DNA of 42,781 nt from Herbiconiux oxytropis (GCF_024979315.1 NZ_JANLCK010000019.1:1-42781), one strand, 5' to 3'. Positions 16,292 through 23,863 are shown, counted from the first letter of the stretch. Made by a program: numbers and translations. Notes: generated by a model not told the origin, from the letters alone.

Positions 16292-17850
16292 GCCTCGCTG
16301 TCCGCCAGGACGAGTCGGCCGCCGCGTCGCCCGCCGCCGAGGCGAGCTACGATCCGGCCACGGGGGAGATCCGCGGATCGGTGGCGCACACGCCGGCCGC
16401 CCGGGTCGACGCTCTGCTCGAAGCGGCCGCGCTGGCCGCCCCCGCGCTCGCCTCCTCCTCCCCCGCCGAGCGCTCGGTCTGGATCGAGGCCGCCTCGGCC
16501 GCTGTGCTCGAGCACACCGACGAGCTCGTGGCGATCGCCGAGGAGGAGACCCGGCTGGGGCTCCCCCGCCTCACCGGCGAGCTCGAGCGCGCGGCTGCCC
16601 AGGCCCGCTTCTACGCCGGCGTCGCCCTCGAGGGCTCCTACCTCGACGTGTGCCTCGACGAGGCCCCGGCCGGCTCGCTCGCGCGCTGGAACGTGCCGCT
16701 CGGGCCGGTCGCGGTGTTCGGGGCGAGCAACTTCCCCTTCGGCTTCGGTGTCTTCGGGCACGACGTCGCCTCGGCGCTGGCGGCCGGATGCCCCGTGGTC
16801 GTGAAGGCGCATCCGGCGCACCCCAGACTGAGTGCAGCCATCGCCGAGGTCGTCGGCACGGCGTTATCGGCGGCCGGAGCTCCGGAAGGTGCCCACGCAC
16901 TCGTCGTGGGCTTCGACGCCGGACTGCAGATCGTCGACGACCCCCGCATCGCAGTCGTCTGCTTCACCGGCAGCCAGGCCGGCGGCATGGCCCTCGTGGA
17001 ACGGGCCGCGCGACGCGGGGTGCCCGTGTTCGCCGAGATGGGCACCGTCAATCCGGTGTTCGTGAGCCCGGCGGCCGAGGGCCGACGCGACGAGATCGCG
17101 GCCGGATTCGTGGGCTCCTACACCCTCGGTGCCGGTCAGTTCTGCACGAAGCCCGGCCTGCTGCTCGCGCCCGCCGGCCAGGGGTACGCGGCCGCCATCC
17201 GATCGGTACTCGACGGAGTCGCTCCGGCGCCGCTGCTCACCGAGGCGATCGCCGCGCGGTTCAGCGAGACCGCCGCGAGGCTGCAGGCGACCGTCGGCGC
17301 AGACGTCCCTGTCGCCGAGCCGCCGTCCGGGTTCACCGTCGCGCCGGCGCTCGTGACTGCGCGGATCAGCGATCTCACCGAGGGCTCGCCGCTCCTCGAG
17401 GAGTGCTTCGGCCCGGTCGCCGTGGTCGCCGAGTACGAGTCGGTCGACGAGGCCCTCGAGGCGCTCGCCCGCCTGCAGCCCTCGCTCGCGGCCTCGGTGT
17501 TCACGTCGGGCGATCCGGAGCGCGACGATCCCGGCGCCGCCTCCGCCGTCCGCAGCCTCATCCCCCGGGTCGGCCGCGTCGCGGTCGACGCCTGGCCGAC
17601 GGGAGTCATCGGCACCTGGGCCCAGCAGCACGGCGGCCCCTGGCCCGCCACCTCGCGCCCCGAGGCCACGAGTGTCGGCGCCGGCGCGCTCGACCGCTTC
17701 CTCCGGCCCGTCACGGTGCAGAATGCGAGAGCAGGATTGATCCCGGCGTTCGTCAGCCGTGAGAATCCCTGGAGCATCCCCCTGCGCATCGACGGCCGCC
17801 TGCACCTGCCCCACCCCGCATCCGCGCTCGAAACGGAGACCACCCCATGA
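16288..17850 (+). CDS. Aldehyde dehydrogenase, alpha-ketoglutaric semialdehyde dehydrogenase-like
   Basis: 520 residues from a GTG that overlaps the aminotransferase stop by 4 bp. NAD(P)-binding GASNFPFGFGVFGHD and CPVVVKAHPAHP, then CFTGSQAGG, catalytic Glu250 in FAEMGTVNPVF and nucleophile Cys286 in GAGQFCTKPG, show an intact enzyme. KAHPAHP, the NPVF segment and the C-terminal QQHGGPWPATSRPEATSVG are characteristic of the KGSADH (2,5-dioxovalerate dehydrogenase) branch rather than GabD. Members of that branch oxidise ketoglutarate semialdehyde and can accept glutarate and succinate semialdehydes. Here it would oxidise the product of the aminotransferase, giving glutarate if 5-aminovalerate is the substrate. 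The overlap implies coupled translation. Confidence 0.88.
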   Translation: MSLAVRQDESAAASPAAEASYDPATGEIRGSVAHTPAARVDALLEAAALAAPALASSSPAERSVWIEAASAAVLEHTDELVAIAEEETRLGLPRLTGELERAAAQARFYAGVALEGSYLDVCLDEAPAGSLARWNVPLGPVAVFGASNFPFGFGVFGHDVASALAAGCPVVVKAHPAHPRLSAAIAEVVGTALSAAGAPEGAHALVVGFDAGLQIVDDPRIAVVCFTGSQAGGMALVERAARRGVPVFAEMGTVNPVFVSPAAEGRRDEIAAGFVGSYTLGAGQFCTKPGLLLAPAGQGYAAAIRSVLDGVAPAPLLTEAIAARFSETAARLQATVGADVPVAEPPSGFTVAPALVTARISDLTEGSPLLEECFGPVAVVAEYESVDEALEALARLQPSLAASVFTSGDPERDDPGAASAVRSLIPRVGRVAVDAWPTGVIGTWAQQHGGPWPATSRPEATSVGAGALDRFLRPVTVQNARAGLIPAFVSRENPWSIPLRIDGRLHLPHPASALETETTP

Positions 17851-19055
17851 GCACCACCCCCAGCAGCACCCCCGCTCCCTCACGCGGCGCCGCCGGCCTC
17901 GACGTGGCCGACCTGCTCGAGCTCGACGCCCTGCTCACGCCGGAGGAGATCGCCACCCGCGACAGCGTGCGCGCCTTCGTCGATGCCGAGGTGCGCCCGA
18001 ACATCTCCCGCTGGTTCGACGAGGCGGTCTTCCCGCGCGAGCTCGTGCCCGAGATGGGCCGGCTGGGCCTTCTCGGCATGCACATCACGGGCTACGGATG
18101 CGCAGGGCGAGGTGCGGTGGAGTACGGTCTCGCGGCGCTCGAGATGGAGGCGGGCGACTCAGGGCTCCGCACCTTCATGAGCGTGCAGGGCTCGCTCGCC
18201 ATGAGCGCGATCAACAAGCACGGCAGCGAGGAGCAGAAGCAGCGGTGGCTCCCCGGCATGGCCACGGGCGAGACCATCGGATGCTTCGGGCTGACCGAGC
18301 CGGCCGCGGGCTCCGATCCGGGCTCGATGAGCACGTTCGCGCGCCGTGACGGCGACGACTGGGTGATCTCGGGCTCGAAGCGGTGGATCGGGCTCGCCTC
18401 GATCGCCGACGTCGCGATCATCTGGGCGGCGACCGACGAGGGCATCCGCGGTTTCATCGTGCCGACCTCCACCCCGGGTTTCACGGCCACCGCCATTCCG
18501 GCGAAGCTCTCGATGCGGGCGTCGATCCAGTGCGACATCGAGCTCGACGAGGTGCGGGTGCCGGCCGACGCGCTGCTGCCCGGTGCCCGCGGGCTCCGCG
18601 GCCCGTTCGAGTGCCTCAACGAGGCCCGCTACGGCATCTCGTGGGGAGTGCTCGGCGCCGCCCGCGACTCCTACCTCACGGCCCTCGACTATGCCCGCGA
18701 CCGCACGGTGTTCTCGCGGTCGCTCGCGAGCTTCCAGCTCACGCAGCAGAAGCTCGCCGAGATGGCGCTCGAGCTCACCAAGGGGCAGCTGCTCGCGCTC
18801 CGTCTCGGACGACTCAAGGAGCAGGGGTCGCTGAAGCCCCACCAGATCTCGCTCGGCAAGCTCAACAACTGCCGCGAGGCCATCCGCATCGCCCAGACGG
18901 CGCGCACGATCCTCGGCGGCAACGGCATCACCACCGAGTTCTCGCCCATGCGGCACGCCGCGAACCTCGAGAGCGTGCGCACCTACGAGGGCACCGACGA
19001 GGTGCACCTGCTCGTGATCGGCGACGCCGTCACGGGGATGCCCGCGTTCCGCTGA
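17847..19055 (+). CDS. gcdH: Glutaryl-CoA dehydrogenase-like acyl-CoA dehydrogenase
   Basis: 402 residues; the ATG overlaps the upstream stop as ATGA. Acyl-CoA dehydrogenase motifs include CFGLTEPAAGSDPGSM (flavin/substrate region, about residue 150) and LGGNGITTEFSPMRHAANLE. Catalytic Glu381 lies in SVRTYEGTDEVHLLVIGDAV. Position and context of that Glu (YEGT before a His) and the short RFIVPT-type middle domain are those of GcdH, which converts glutaryl-CoA to crotonyl-CoA and CO2. It is the last gene of the operon and supplies the step after the CoA-transferase at 11929. A non-decarboxylating relative cannot be ruled out without alignment of the glutarate-binding Arg. Confidence 0.88.
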   Translation: MSTTPSSTPAPSRGAAGLDVADLLELDALLTPEEIATRDSVRAFVDAEVRPNISRWFDEAVFPRELVPEMGRLGLLGMHITGYGCAGRGAVEYGLAALEMEAGDSGLRTFMSVQGSLAMSAINKHGSEEQKQRWLPGMATGETIGCFGLTEPAAGSDPGSMSTFARRDGDDWVISGSKRWIGLASIADVAIIWAATDEGIRGFIVPTSTPGFTATAIPAKLSMRASIQCDIELDEVRVPADALLPGARGLRGPFECLNEARYGISWGVLGAARDSYLTALDYARDRTVFSRSLASFQLTQQKLAEMALELTKGQLLALRLGRLKEQGSLKPHQISLGKLNNCREAIRIAQTARTILGGNGITTEFSPMRHAANLESVRTYEGTDEVHLLVIGDAVTGMPAFR

Positions 19056-19111
19056 GCAGTGCTCGAGCTGCCGTGAACCGACGGCCGATGCTCGGCTGAG
19101 CAACGCTCGAG
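19051..19111. repeat. Two 17-bp direct repeats after the dehydrogenase gene
   Basis: GCTGAGCA-NN-GCTCGAG occurs at 19051-19067 (over the gcdH stop codon) and 19095-19111, differing at two central bases. Each unit contains a small inverted repeat (GAGC...GCTC). They may serve as weak tandem terminator hairpins; no U-tract is present. Confidence 0.5.
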
Positions 19112-19146
19112 TCGCACCCCGGGGCCCTCGCGTTTAGGCTCGTTGC

Positions 19147-19485
19147 GTGAACCACGAGCATCTTCCCCGCGGGCGCGCGAGCCTCGAGGTGCTGCGCGCC
19201 GAAGCGGCCGACGAGCTCGACACGATCGTGCACGAGCGGCTGCTCGCGGGCGAGGATCCGTGGGAGTTCATGGAGGAGCTGCCGACCGTCGACGAGCTCG
19301 TCGTCTACCTGCTGCGGGCCGACACCATCAACGAGAACGGCGGCCAGCGGCCCAACGCCGCGCGCAACTACCGGGTGCTCCGCCAGATCGCGCTCGAGCA
19401 TCCGGCGCTCACCCGCACGGTGTGGCGCGTGATCGGCGACGATTCTCTGGGAGTTGTCGCAAAGCTCCCGCACCCGGGGTTGTGA
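19147..19485 (+). CDS. Hypothetical protein, 112 residues
   Basis: I do not recognise this family. The protein is acidic and mainly helical in appearance (LEVLRAEAADELDTIVHERLLAG, ELPTVDELVVYLLRADTI) with no signal peptide or membrane segment. A conserved-looking NGGQRPNAARNYRVLRQI follows at about residues 60-77. The start is a GTG six bases behind a TAGGCT -10-like element (19135-19140), so the mRNA is probably leaderless. Codon use looks like that of real genes nearby, and the reading frame is bounded by promoter-like sequence. It stands alone after the glutarate operon. Confidence 0.7.
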   Translation: MNHEHLPRGRASLEVLRAEAADELDTIVHERLLAGEDPWEFMEELPTVDELVVYLLRADTINENGGQRPNAARNYRVLRQIALEHPALTRTVWRVIGDDSLGVVAKLPHPGL

Positions 19486-19544
19486 CCTCTGGCCGCAGCG
19501 GCGAGGGTGGATGACTTCTGATCGCTACCCGGAAAGGAGAGCTC

Positions 19545-19661
19545 ATGCTCACCCTCACCGAAAACGCCGCAGTCGTCGTCACCAACCTCGCCGACAAGGT
19601 GCTCGACGCGCAGGTCGACGAGGGCGGCTCGGTGCGGTTCTCCCTGGCGCAGGCGGTCTAG
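19545..19661 (+). pseudogene. Short HesB/IscA-like N-terminus, probably truncated
   Basis: A 38-codon frame (MLTLTENAAVVVTNLADKV... ending in a TAG at 19659-19661) begins behind a good AAAGGAG ribosome binding site. The first residues resemble the N-terminus of actinobacterial HesB/adhesin-type proteins of about 100 residues, but no cysteine motif follows and the frame after the stop shows no further family sequence. It is either a degraded gene or a true miniprotein that only shares this N-terminus. The assignment is from memory of the family start and is weak. Confidence 0.45.
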
Positions 19662-19740
19662 CGCCGGCACACAGAGTTCTTCGACGGGATCCGTCGCACC
19701 GGCCTTCGGGCAGGGCGGCGGATCTCGTGGCTTAAGCCGT

Positions 19741-19756
19741 GCGGGCGTGTGCCCGC
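19741..19756 (-). terminator. Small GC hairpin behind the 94-residue hypothetical gene
   Basis: GCGGGC-gtgt-GCCCGC (19741-19746, 19751-19756) lies five bases past the stop codon of the minus-strand gene. A six-base-pair stem with a four-base loop and no clear U-tract. Confidence 0.4.
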
Positions 19757-19760
19757 CCGT

Positions 19761-20045
19761 TCAGGAGCGGCGGAAGGCGCCGACGAGTCTTTGCCAAGCG
19801 CTCGGCTTCGATGCGGCGATGGGGCCGCCGAACTCAGAGCCTCCGGCGAGCTCGTGCACCTGCATCTGCACGTGTTCCGTCAGAAGCACCGTCGACGCCT
19901 CGGGGCGCACGGCGTCACCGCCGGCCATGGACGGGCGGCCGCGGGCGATCCAGTCGAGGTAGGCGGCATACGGATCGGAGCCGGGCTCCGTGAGGCCCAC
20001 GGGAACAGGCGCGGGGCTCGCCCGGCGATAGTTCTGTCGGCCCAT
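19761..20045 (-). CDS. Hypothetical protein, 94 residues
   Basis: I do not recognise this protein. It starts at the ATG at 20045 behind GAGGAAGGTG. The sequence has a proline-rich, polar N-terminus (MGRQNYRRASPAPVPVG), a central DPYAAYLDWIARGRP segment and a C-terminal basic end (WQRLVGAFRRS). There is no signal peptide or membrane helix; it is probably cytosolic. A hairpin lies just past the stop. The ribosome binding site, hairpin and composition support a real gene. Confidence 0.6.
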   Translation of the reverse strand: MGRQNYRRASPAPVPVGLTEPGSDPYAAYLDWIARGRPSMAGGDAVRPEASTVLLTEHVQMQVHELAGGSEFGGPIAASKPSAWQRLVGAFRRS

Positions 20046-20169
20046 CGGTACACCTTCCTCCCAGAATCGTCCTCCGAGAGCGGATGCAGCGCATCCCCCG
20101 TCGGATTTCGTTACCAGTTCGTTTCATGTGGACAGCACGTTCGAATCGTGCGTTCGCATGAAAGGAGGT

Positions 20170-20355
20170 CTAGGCAGCGCGGCTGCCGGCGAGCTCGTCG
20201 TGGCGCTGGTCGCGCTGGGCGTCGTGTCGGCGGTCGGAGGGAAGCACGCCGTCTCCGGAGCAGTCGCCGCAGAGGTCGACGACGTCGTCGAAGAAGGACT
20301 GGCGAGGGTCGGCGCCCGACCCGTCGCATCGTTCACACGTGTCAAAGATGTTCAT
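20170..20355 (-). CDS. DnaJ-type zinc-finger miniprotein, 61 residues
   Basis: From the ATG at 20355 the minus strand encodes MNIFDTCERCDGSGADPRQ followed by a second CGDCSGDG, ending in a polar basic tail. The two CxxCxGxG-like motifs, 23 residues apart, are the zinc-binding pattern of DnaJ cysteine-rich domains; here they stand alone without a J domain. Such free-standing fingers may bind zinc and support protein folding or redox tasks, but none of that is shown. The start lacks a strong ribosome binding site. It is divergent from the TPR-like gene at 20445. Confidence 0.65.
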   Translation of the reverse strand: MNIFDTCERCDGSGADPRQSFFDDVVDLCGDCSGDGVLPSDRRHDAQRDQRHDELAGSRAA

Positions 20356-20444
20356 GCGCCCATTGTGCGCGGCACCACCGACATCGGGCGGTGCCACGCC
20401 GGGCGCACGGGCTTGTCCAGCATCCGCTGAGGCAGGATGGAGGC

Positions 20445-20957
20445 ATGGACGACGACTGGCAGGCCCGCGCCGACGCACTGTGGGAGCGCTTCGACGAATT
20501 CGAGCCCGAGGCGTTCGTGGAGGCCATGCGACAGCTCGTGGCCGAGCTCCCGGCGGGCTCGGCGGTCGGTGCGTTCGAGCTCGCGGGTGCCTACGACTCG
20601 ACGGGCGGCACCGACCGAGCCGTTCCCCTCTATCGCGAGGCTCTCTCGCGCACCGCCGAAGTCGCCGGTTCCGGCGAGCGCGCCACCGCCCTCGACGCAT
20701 CGCAGCGTCGTCAGGCCACGATCCAGCTCGCGAGCTCGCTACGTGCCCTCGGTCACGTCGACGAGAGCATCGAGCTCCTCAGCGCCGAACGCGCGGCCGC
20801 CTCCGACGAACTCGACGACGCGGTCACCGGATTCCTCGCCCTGGCCCTCGTGCACGCCGGCCGCGAGCGCGAGGCCGCGGCCCTCACGCTCACGGCGCTG
20901 GCCGCGCACCTCCCTCGCTATCGTCGTTCTCTGACCGCCTACGCCACGGAACTCTGA
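20445..20957 (+). CDS. Tetratricopeptide-like protein
   Basis: 170 residues, entirely helical in appearance. The repeats look like a short TPR array: FELAGAYDSTGGTDRAVPLYREAL, then QRRQATIQLASSLRALGHVDESIELLSAERA and a third unit with LALALVHAGREREAAAL. This is the architecture of the TPR_5-type small proteins common in actinobacteria, likely protein-protein interaction scaffolds. ATG at 20445 behind GGATGGAGG. There is no signal peptide. It is a single gene with no clear partner. Confidence 0.8.
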   Translation: MDDDWQARADALWERFDEFEPEAFVEAMRQLVAELPAGSAVGAFELAGAYDSTGGTDRAVPLYREALSRTAEVAGSGERATALDASQRRQATIQLASSLRALGHVDESIELLSAERAAASDELDDAVTGFLALALVHAGREREAAALTLTALAAHLPRYRRSLTAYATEL

Positions 20958-20976
20958 TCGCGCGGTTCTGACGACA

Positions 20977-20996
20977 CATGGGGAGTTCTCCCCATG
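20977..20996. promoter_or_regulatory. Perfect 9-bp-arm palindrome upstream of a TAGGCT promoter
   Basis: CATGGGGAG-TT-CTCCCCATG. The two-base centre is too short for a stable RNA hairpin and suggests a protein-binding site. It overlaps the place of the -35 box for TAGGCT at 21018-21023, which would serve the gene at 21060. It could alternatively end the TPR-like gene. Confidence 0.45.
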
Positions 20997-21059
20997 GGCC
21001 GAGCGGATGCCCCTGCCTAGGCTCGGAAGACATCACCAGACGGCGACGGCAGGGCATTC

Positions 21060-21569
21060 ATGGGACGCGGACACACAGACGACTCGAACGCCCCGGCCAC
21101 CCCCACCGCCACTGCCGCGTCCGCTGCCGGCCCGACGGCTGCATCCACCGCTGACGAGCAGTTCGACGATTTCCTCTGGGACATCGACCTCACGGCCCGT
21201 CGACCGCGCGCGGGGCCGCCTGCGCAGGTCCGGCCGACGGCGCCGCAGCGCCCGGCCGCCCCCCAGGCGACTCGACTTCCCCCGCCCGAACGCCTGCCGA
21301 TTCGCCAGCCCGAGCCGGCTCGGCCGCAGGCGTCCGAGCCCGCCCCACCGCCGGCATCCGACCCTCATGCACACACCCACCCGCGTTACCGCTCCGCGCA
21401 GCCGAGTGCTCCAGCCGAAGCACCCCGCAACGGCCGTGGCCGCTTCTTCCGCCCCGAGCTCGAACCGGGCTGGCGCCGCCTGGCGGCCAACCCCTACCTC
21501 CAGCTCACGGCCGGAACGCTCCTCGCGAGCGCCACCGCCTACCTGGTCGTCGTGGCCCTCACCCGCTGA
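21060..21569 (+). CDS. Proline-rich protein with C-terminal membrane anchor
   Basis: 169 residues. The first 130 are polar and low in complexity, very rich in Pro and Ala with Arg, typical of a disordered region, with one conserved-looking island DEQFDDFLWDIDLTARRPR. The last about 25 residues (LAANPYLQLTAGTLLASATAYLVVVALTR) form a single membrane helix ending in Arg, so the protein is tail-anchored with its N-terminus inside. A TAGGCT -10-like box (21018-21023) and a palindrome lie upstream. Function unknown. Its last ten bases overlap the end of the convergent DUF1653 gene. Confidence 0.7.
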   Translation: MGRGHTDDSNAPATPTATAASAAGPTAASTADEQFDDFLWDIDLTARRPRAGPPAQVRPTAPQRPAAPQATRLPPPERLPIRQPEPARPQASEPAPPPASDPHAHTHPRYRSAQPSAPAEAPRNGRGRFFRPELEPGWRRLAANPYLQLTAGTLLASATAYLVVVALTR

Positions 21570-21783
21570 CGCGCACGAACCGCGGCCCGCTGTAGCCGTC
21601 CCGTTCCACGTGCTCCACGAACATCGCGAGCGGCCGCACCCACAGCCCCCGCTCCCCGTACAGCGGTCGATACACGACCACGGGCTCCTCGGTCTCGCTG
21701 TCGCGGGCGACCCCCACCACCTCGTAGCGGCTCCCCTTGAAGTGCTCGTACACACCGGGCTCCGGGTTCTGCTGCGCGCTCAC
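21559..21783 (-). CDS. DUF1653 family protein
   Basis: 74 residues from a GTG at 21783. The sequence PGVYEHFKGSRYEVVGVARDSETEEPVVVYRPLYGERGLWVRPLAMFVEHVE is a clear match in form to the DUF1653 family, small beta-rich proteins of unknown function with a conserved Y.HFKG.xYxV start and WVRPxxMFxE core. It has no membrane segment. It is transcribed toward the tail-anchored gene, and the two 3' ends overlap. Confidence 0.88.
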   Translation of the reverse strand: MSAQQNPEPGVYEHFKGSRYEVVGVARDSETEEPVVVYRPLYGERGLWVRPLAMFVEHVERDGYSGPRFVRVSG

Positions 21784-21845
21784 TCTGCGAGCCTAGACGC
21801 GCTGCTTCCACGCCGGCCAGCGCAAGGGGCGACGTCGACGACCGG

Positions 21846-22577
21846 TCAGCTGCCCTGGGCCGCACTCCACATCGCGATCTGCGAGGTGCGCACGCGGCGC
21901 GGCTGCTGCAGCGCCTGCACGATCGACAGCGCGACGTCGGCCGGCATCAGCACGTCGTCGAGCCACGCATCGCCCTCGGTGCGACCGCGCCCGATGGCGA
22001 ACTCGGTGCTCACAGCCGCGGGGCACACGGTCGTGACCCGGATGCCGGAGTCGCGCAGCTCACGATCGATCGCGCCGGCGAAGATCACCTGGGCGCCCTT
22101 CGTGCCTGCGTAGACGGCCTCGTCGGCGCCGCCGCGAAGGCCCGCGACCGAGCTCACGATCACGATGTCGCCCCCGGTCTCGAGCATGGCGGAGACGGCG
22201 GCGCGCACGCTCCACACCGTGCCCGTGAAGTTGGTGTCGATCATCTGCCGCATGTCGTCGTCGCTGCCGTCGAGCACTCCGCCGTAGGCGCCGATGCCCG
22301 CAGACGCGACCAGCGAGTCGAGCGAGCCGAACGTCTCCGTGGCCGCCTGCACGAGGGCGTTGCTCGTGGCGGGGTCGGAGATGTCGCCGGCCACCCACAC
22401 CACGGAATCGCGGCCGAGCTCGGCCTCGAGCTCGACGAGGCGCTCTTGACGACGTGCAGTCAGAGCCACTCGAGCACCTTCGGCCACGAGCTGGCGGGCG
22501 ACCTCGCGGCCGATCCCGGAGCTCGCCCCCGTGATGGCCACGACGGTGCCGGACAAGCTGCGGGTCTCTGCGGACAT
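21846..22577 (-). CDS. Short-chain dehydrogenase/reductase (SDR)
   Basis: 243 residues, classical SDR. The cofactor loop TGASSGIG is at residues 16-23, the catalytic Ser at about 142, and Tyr156-x3-Lys160 in YAGTK. ALTARRQERL after the second strand (Arg at 41-43) suggests NADP(H) preference. The ATG at 22577 has AGGAGCACC in front. The gene is divergent from a LacI regulator, with a LacI-type palindrome near its own promoter, so it is probably repressed by that protein and may act on a sugar or polyol; the substrate is unknown. Confidence 0.9.
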   Translation of the reverse strand: MSAETRSLSGTVVAITGASSGIGREVARQLVAEGARVALTARRQERLVELEAELGRDSVVWVAGDISDPATSNALVQAATETFGSLDSLVASAGIGAYGGVLDGSDDDMRQMIDTNFTGTVWSVRAAVSAMLETGGDIVIVSSVAGLRGGADEAVYAGTKGAQVIFAGAIDRELRDSGIRVTTVCPAAVSTEFAIGRGRTEGDAWLDDVLMPADVALSIVQALQQPRRVRTSQIAMWSAAQGS

Positions 22578-22626
22578 GATGGTGCTCCTGTTCTTCGGGA
22601 TGGACCCCGGGACGACTGATAGGCTC

Positions 22627-22640
22627 GGCAAACGTTTTCC
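22627..22640. promoter_or_regulatory. LacI-type operator between SDR and LacI genes
   Basis: GGCAAACGTTTTCC, symmetric at 12 of 14 positions around a central CG, lies about 50 bases from each of the two divergent start codons. Position and symmetry suggest the LacI protein at 22692 binds here and controls the SDR gene and itself. Confidence 0.55.
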
Positions 22641-22691
22641 GGCTTCGCGTCCGAACCTACGCGCAGGGCATACTGAGCGCAAGGAGGTGCC

Positions 22692-23684
22692 ATGGATCAG
22701 GCCCCGCACCGCGTCACGATCCGGGAGGTCGCGGCACACGCCGGACTGTCGATCTCCACGGTCTCCCGCGCCCTCACGGGCTCCCGCGCGGTGCTGCCCG
22801 AACTCGTCAGACGGGCGCAGGACTCCGCGTCGGAGCTCGGCTACCGCGCCGACACCGTCGGCCGGTCGCTCCGCACCCAGCGAACCGGGACCTTCGGTCT
22901 CGTCGTGCCCGATCTCACCAATCCGTTCTTCCCCGCGCTCGTGCAGGCCCTCGAGCATGCGGCACGATCCCGCGGGCTCAGCATCCTCATCGCCGACACC
23001 GGCAACGACCCCGAGGTCGAGACCGCGGCGATGAACACCCTCCTCGACCGGCGTGTCGACGCCCTGCTCGTCTCCCCGGTCGACCTCGAGGCGAGTCGTG
23101 AAGGGCTCATCTCAGCTGCGACGACCGTGCCGGTGCTGCAGATCGACCGCGTGATCGACGAGGGGATCCCGTTCGTGCGCGTCGACCAGGAGGCCCCGGT
23201 GAAGGCACTCGTGGAAAGGATGATCGCGACCGGGCGCCGGCACCTGGCATTCATCGGGCAGGACCCTCGCATCGCGACGTCGCGGGAGCGCGAGGTCGCG
23301 TTCGCTCAGGCGATGTCGGAGCGGTTCGCCGGGGGGCCGCTCCGTTCCGTCACGGGGGGCACGTCGCCGCAATCGGGACGAGCTGCCGCCGAGACGTTGC
23401 TCTCTCGCTGGCCCGAGACCGACGGGGTGGTGTGCGCAAACGACCTCATCGCGGTCGGGGTGCTGGAGCACGTGCGGGCCCGCCTGGCCGGGCGGCGGAT
23501 CGCCGTCTCGGGATTCGACGACACACTCATGGCCCAGGTGCTGGAGCTCACGTCGGTGCGTCAGCCCGTGCAGCAGCTCGCCGACCTCGCGATCGCCGCC
23601 GCGGCCCATCCCGATCGCTCGACGTTGCTGGCGACCCGTGCGGTCGTGGCGTCCGAGGTCGTCTTCCGTCGCTCGACGGACTGA
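22692..23684 (+). CDS. LacI-family transcriptional regulator
   Basis: 330 residues. Helix-turn-helix VTIREVAAHAGLSISTVSRAL at residues about 8-28, hinge ELGYRADTVGRSLRTQRTGT, then the sugar-binding fold with VVPDLTNPFFPALVQALE, VVCANDLIAVGVLEHV and AVSGFDDTLMAQVLELTSVRQP. The ATG is preceded by a consensus AAGGAGG. The divergent SDR and the palindrome between them make a small regulatory pair. The effector is unknown. Downstream lies the dispersed repeat at 23698. Confidence 0.92.
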   Translation: MDQAPHRVTIREVAAHAGLSISTVSRALTGSRAVLPELVRRAQDSASELGYRADTVGRSLRTQRTGTFGLVVPDLTNPFFPALVQALEHAARSRGLSILIADTGNDPEVETAAMNTLLDRRVDALLVSPVDLEASREGLISAATTVPVLQIDRVIDEGIPFVRVDQEAPVKALVERMIATGRRHLAFIGQDPRIATSREREVAFAQAMSERFAGGPLRSVTGGTSPQSGRAAAETLLSRWPETDGVVCANDLIAVGVLEHVRARLAGRRIAVSGFDDTLMAQVLELTSVRQPVQQLADLAIAAAAHPDRSTLLATRAVVASEVVFRRSTD

Positions 23685-23697
23685 GCGATGACCCCAG

Positions 23698-23815
23698 CGA
23701 CTTGACAGTAGCTGCGCTCATCCGGCGTGACTTGACACAAGATGTGCCAAGTCGGCGGTTTTGGGCGCAACTACTGTCAGGTGGAGGAGTTCCCGGGCCC
23801 GCGTCAGCGACCTGA
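23698..23815. repeat. Dispersed palindromic repeat, copy C (nested hairpins)
   Basis: Begins GCGACTTGACAGTAGCTGCG, as do the elements at 25598 and 42439. Outer arms 23703-23717 and 23765-23779 pair at 14 of 15 positions. An inner hairpin, GACTTGACACA (23729-23739) with TGTGCCAAGTC (23743-23753), pairs at 10 of 11. A GTGGAGGAGTTCCCG segment after the right arm corresponds to GTGGACGACCTCCCG in copy A. This copy lacks the long 31-bp-arm palindrome. Most of the 410-base gap 23685-24094 is this element plus the regulator remnant. Confidence 0.7.
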
Positions 23816-23863
23816 CAGAACGGCCGCCGGGTGTGCAGGATCCGCTCGCGAAGCTGCAGCCCC

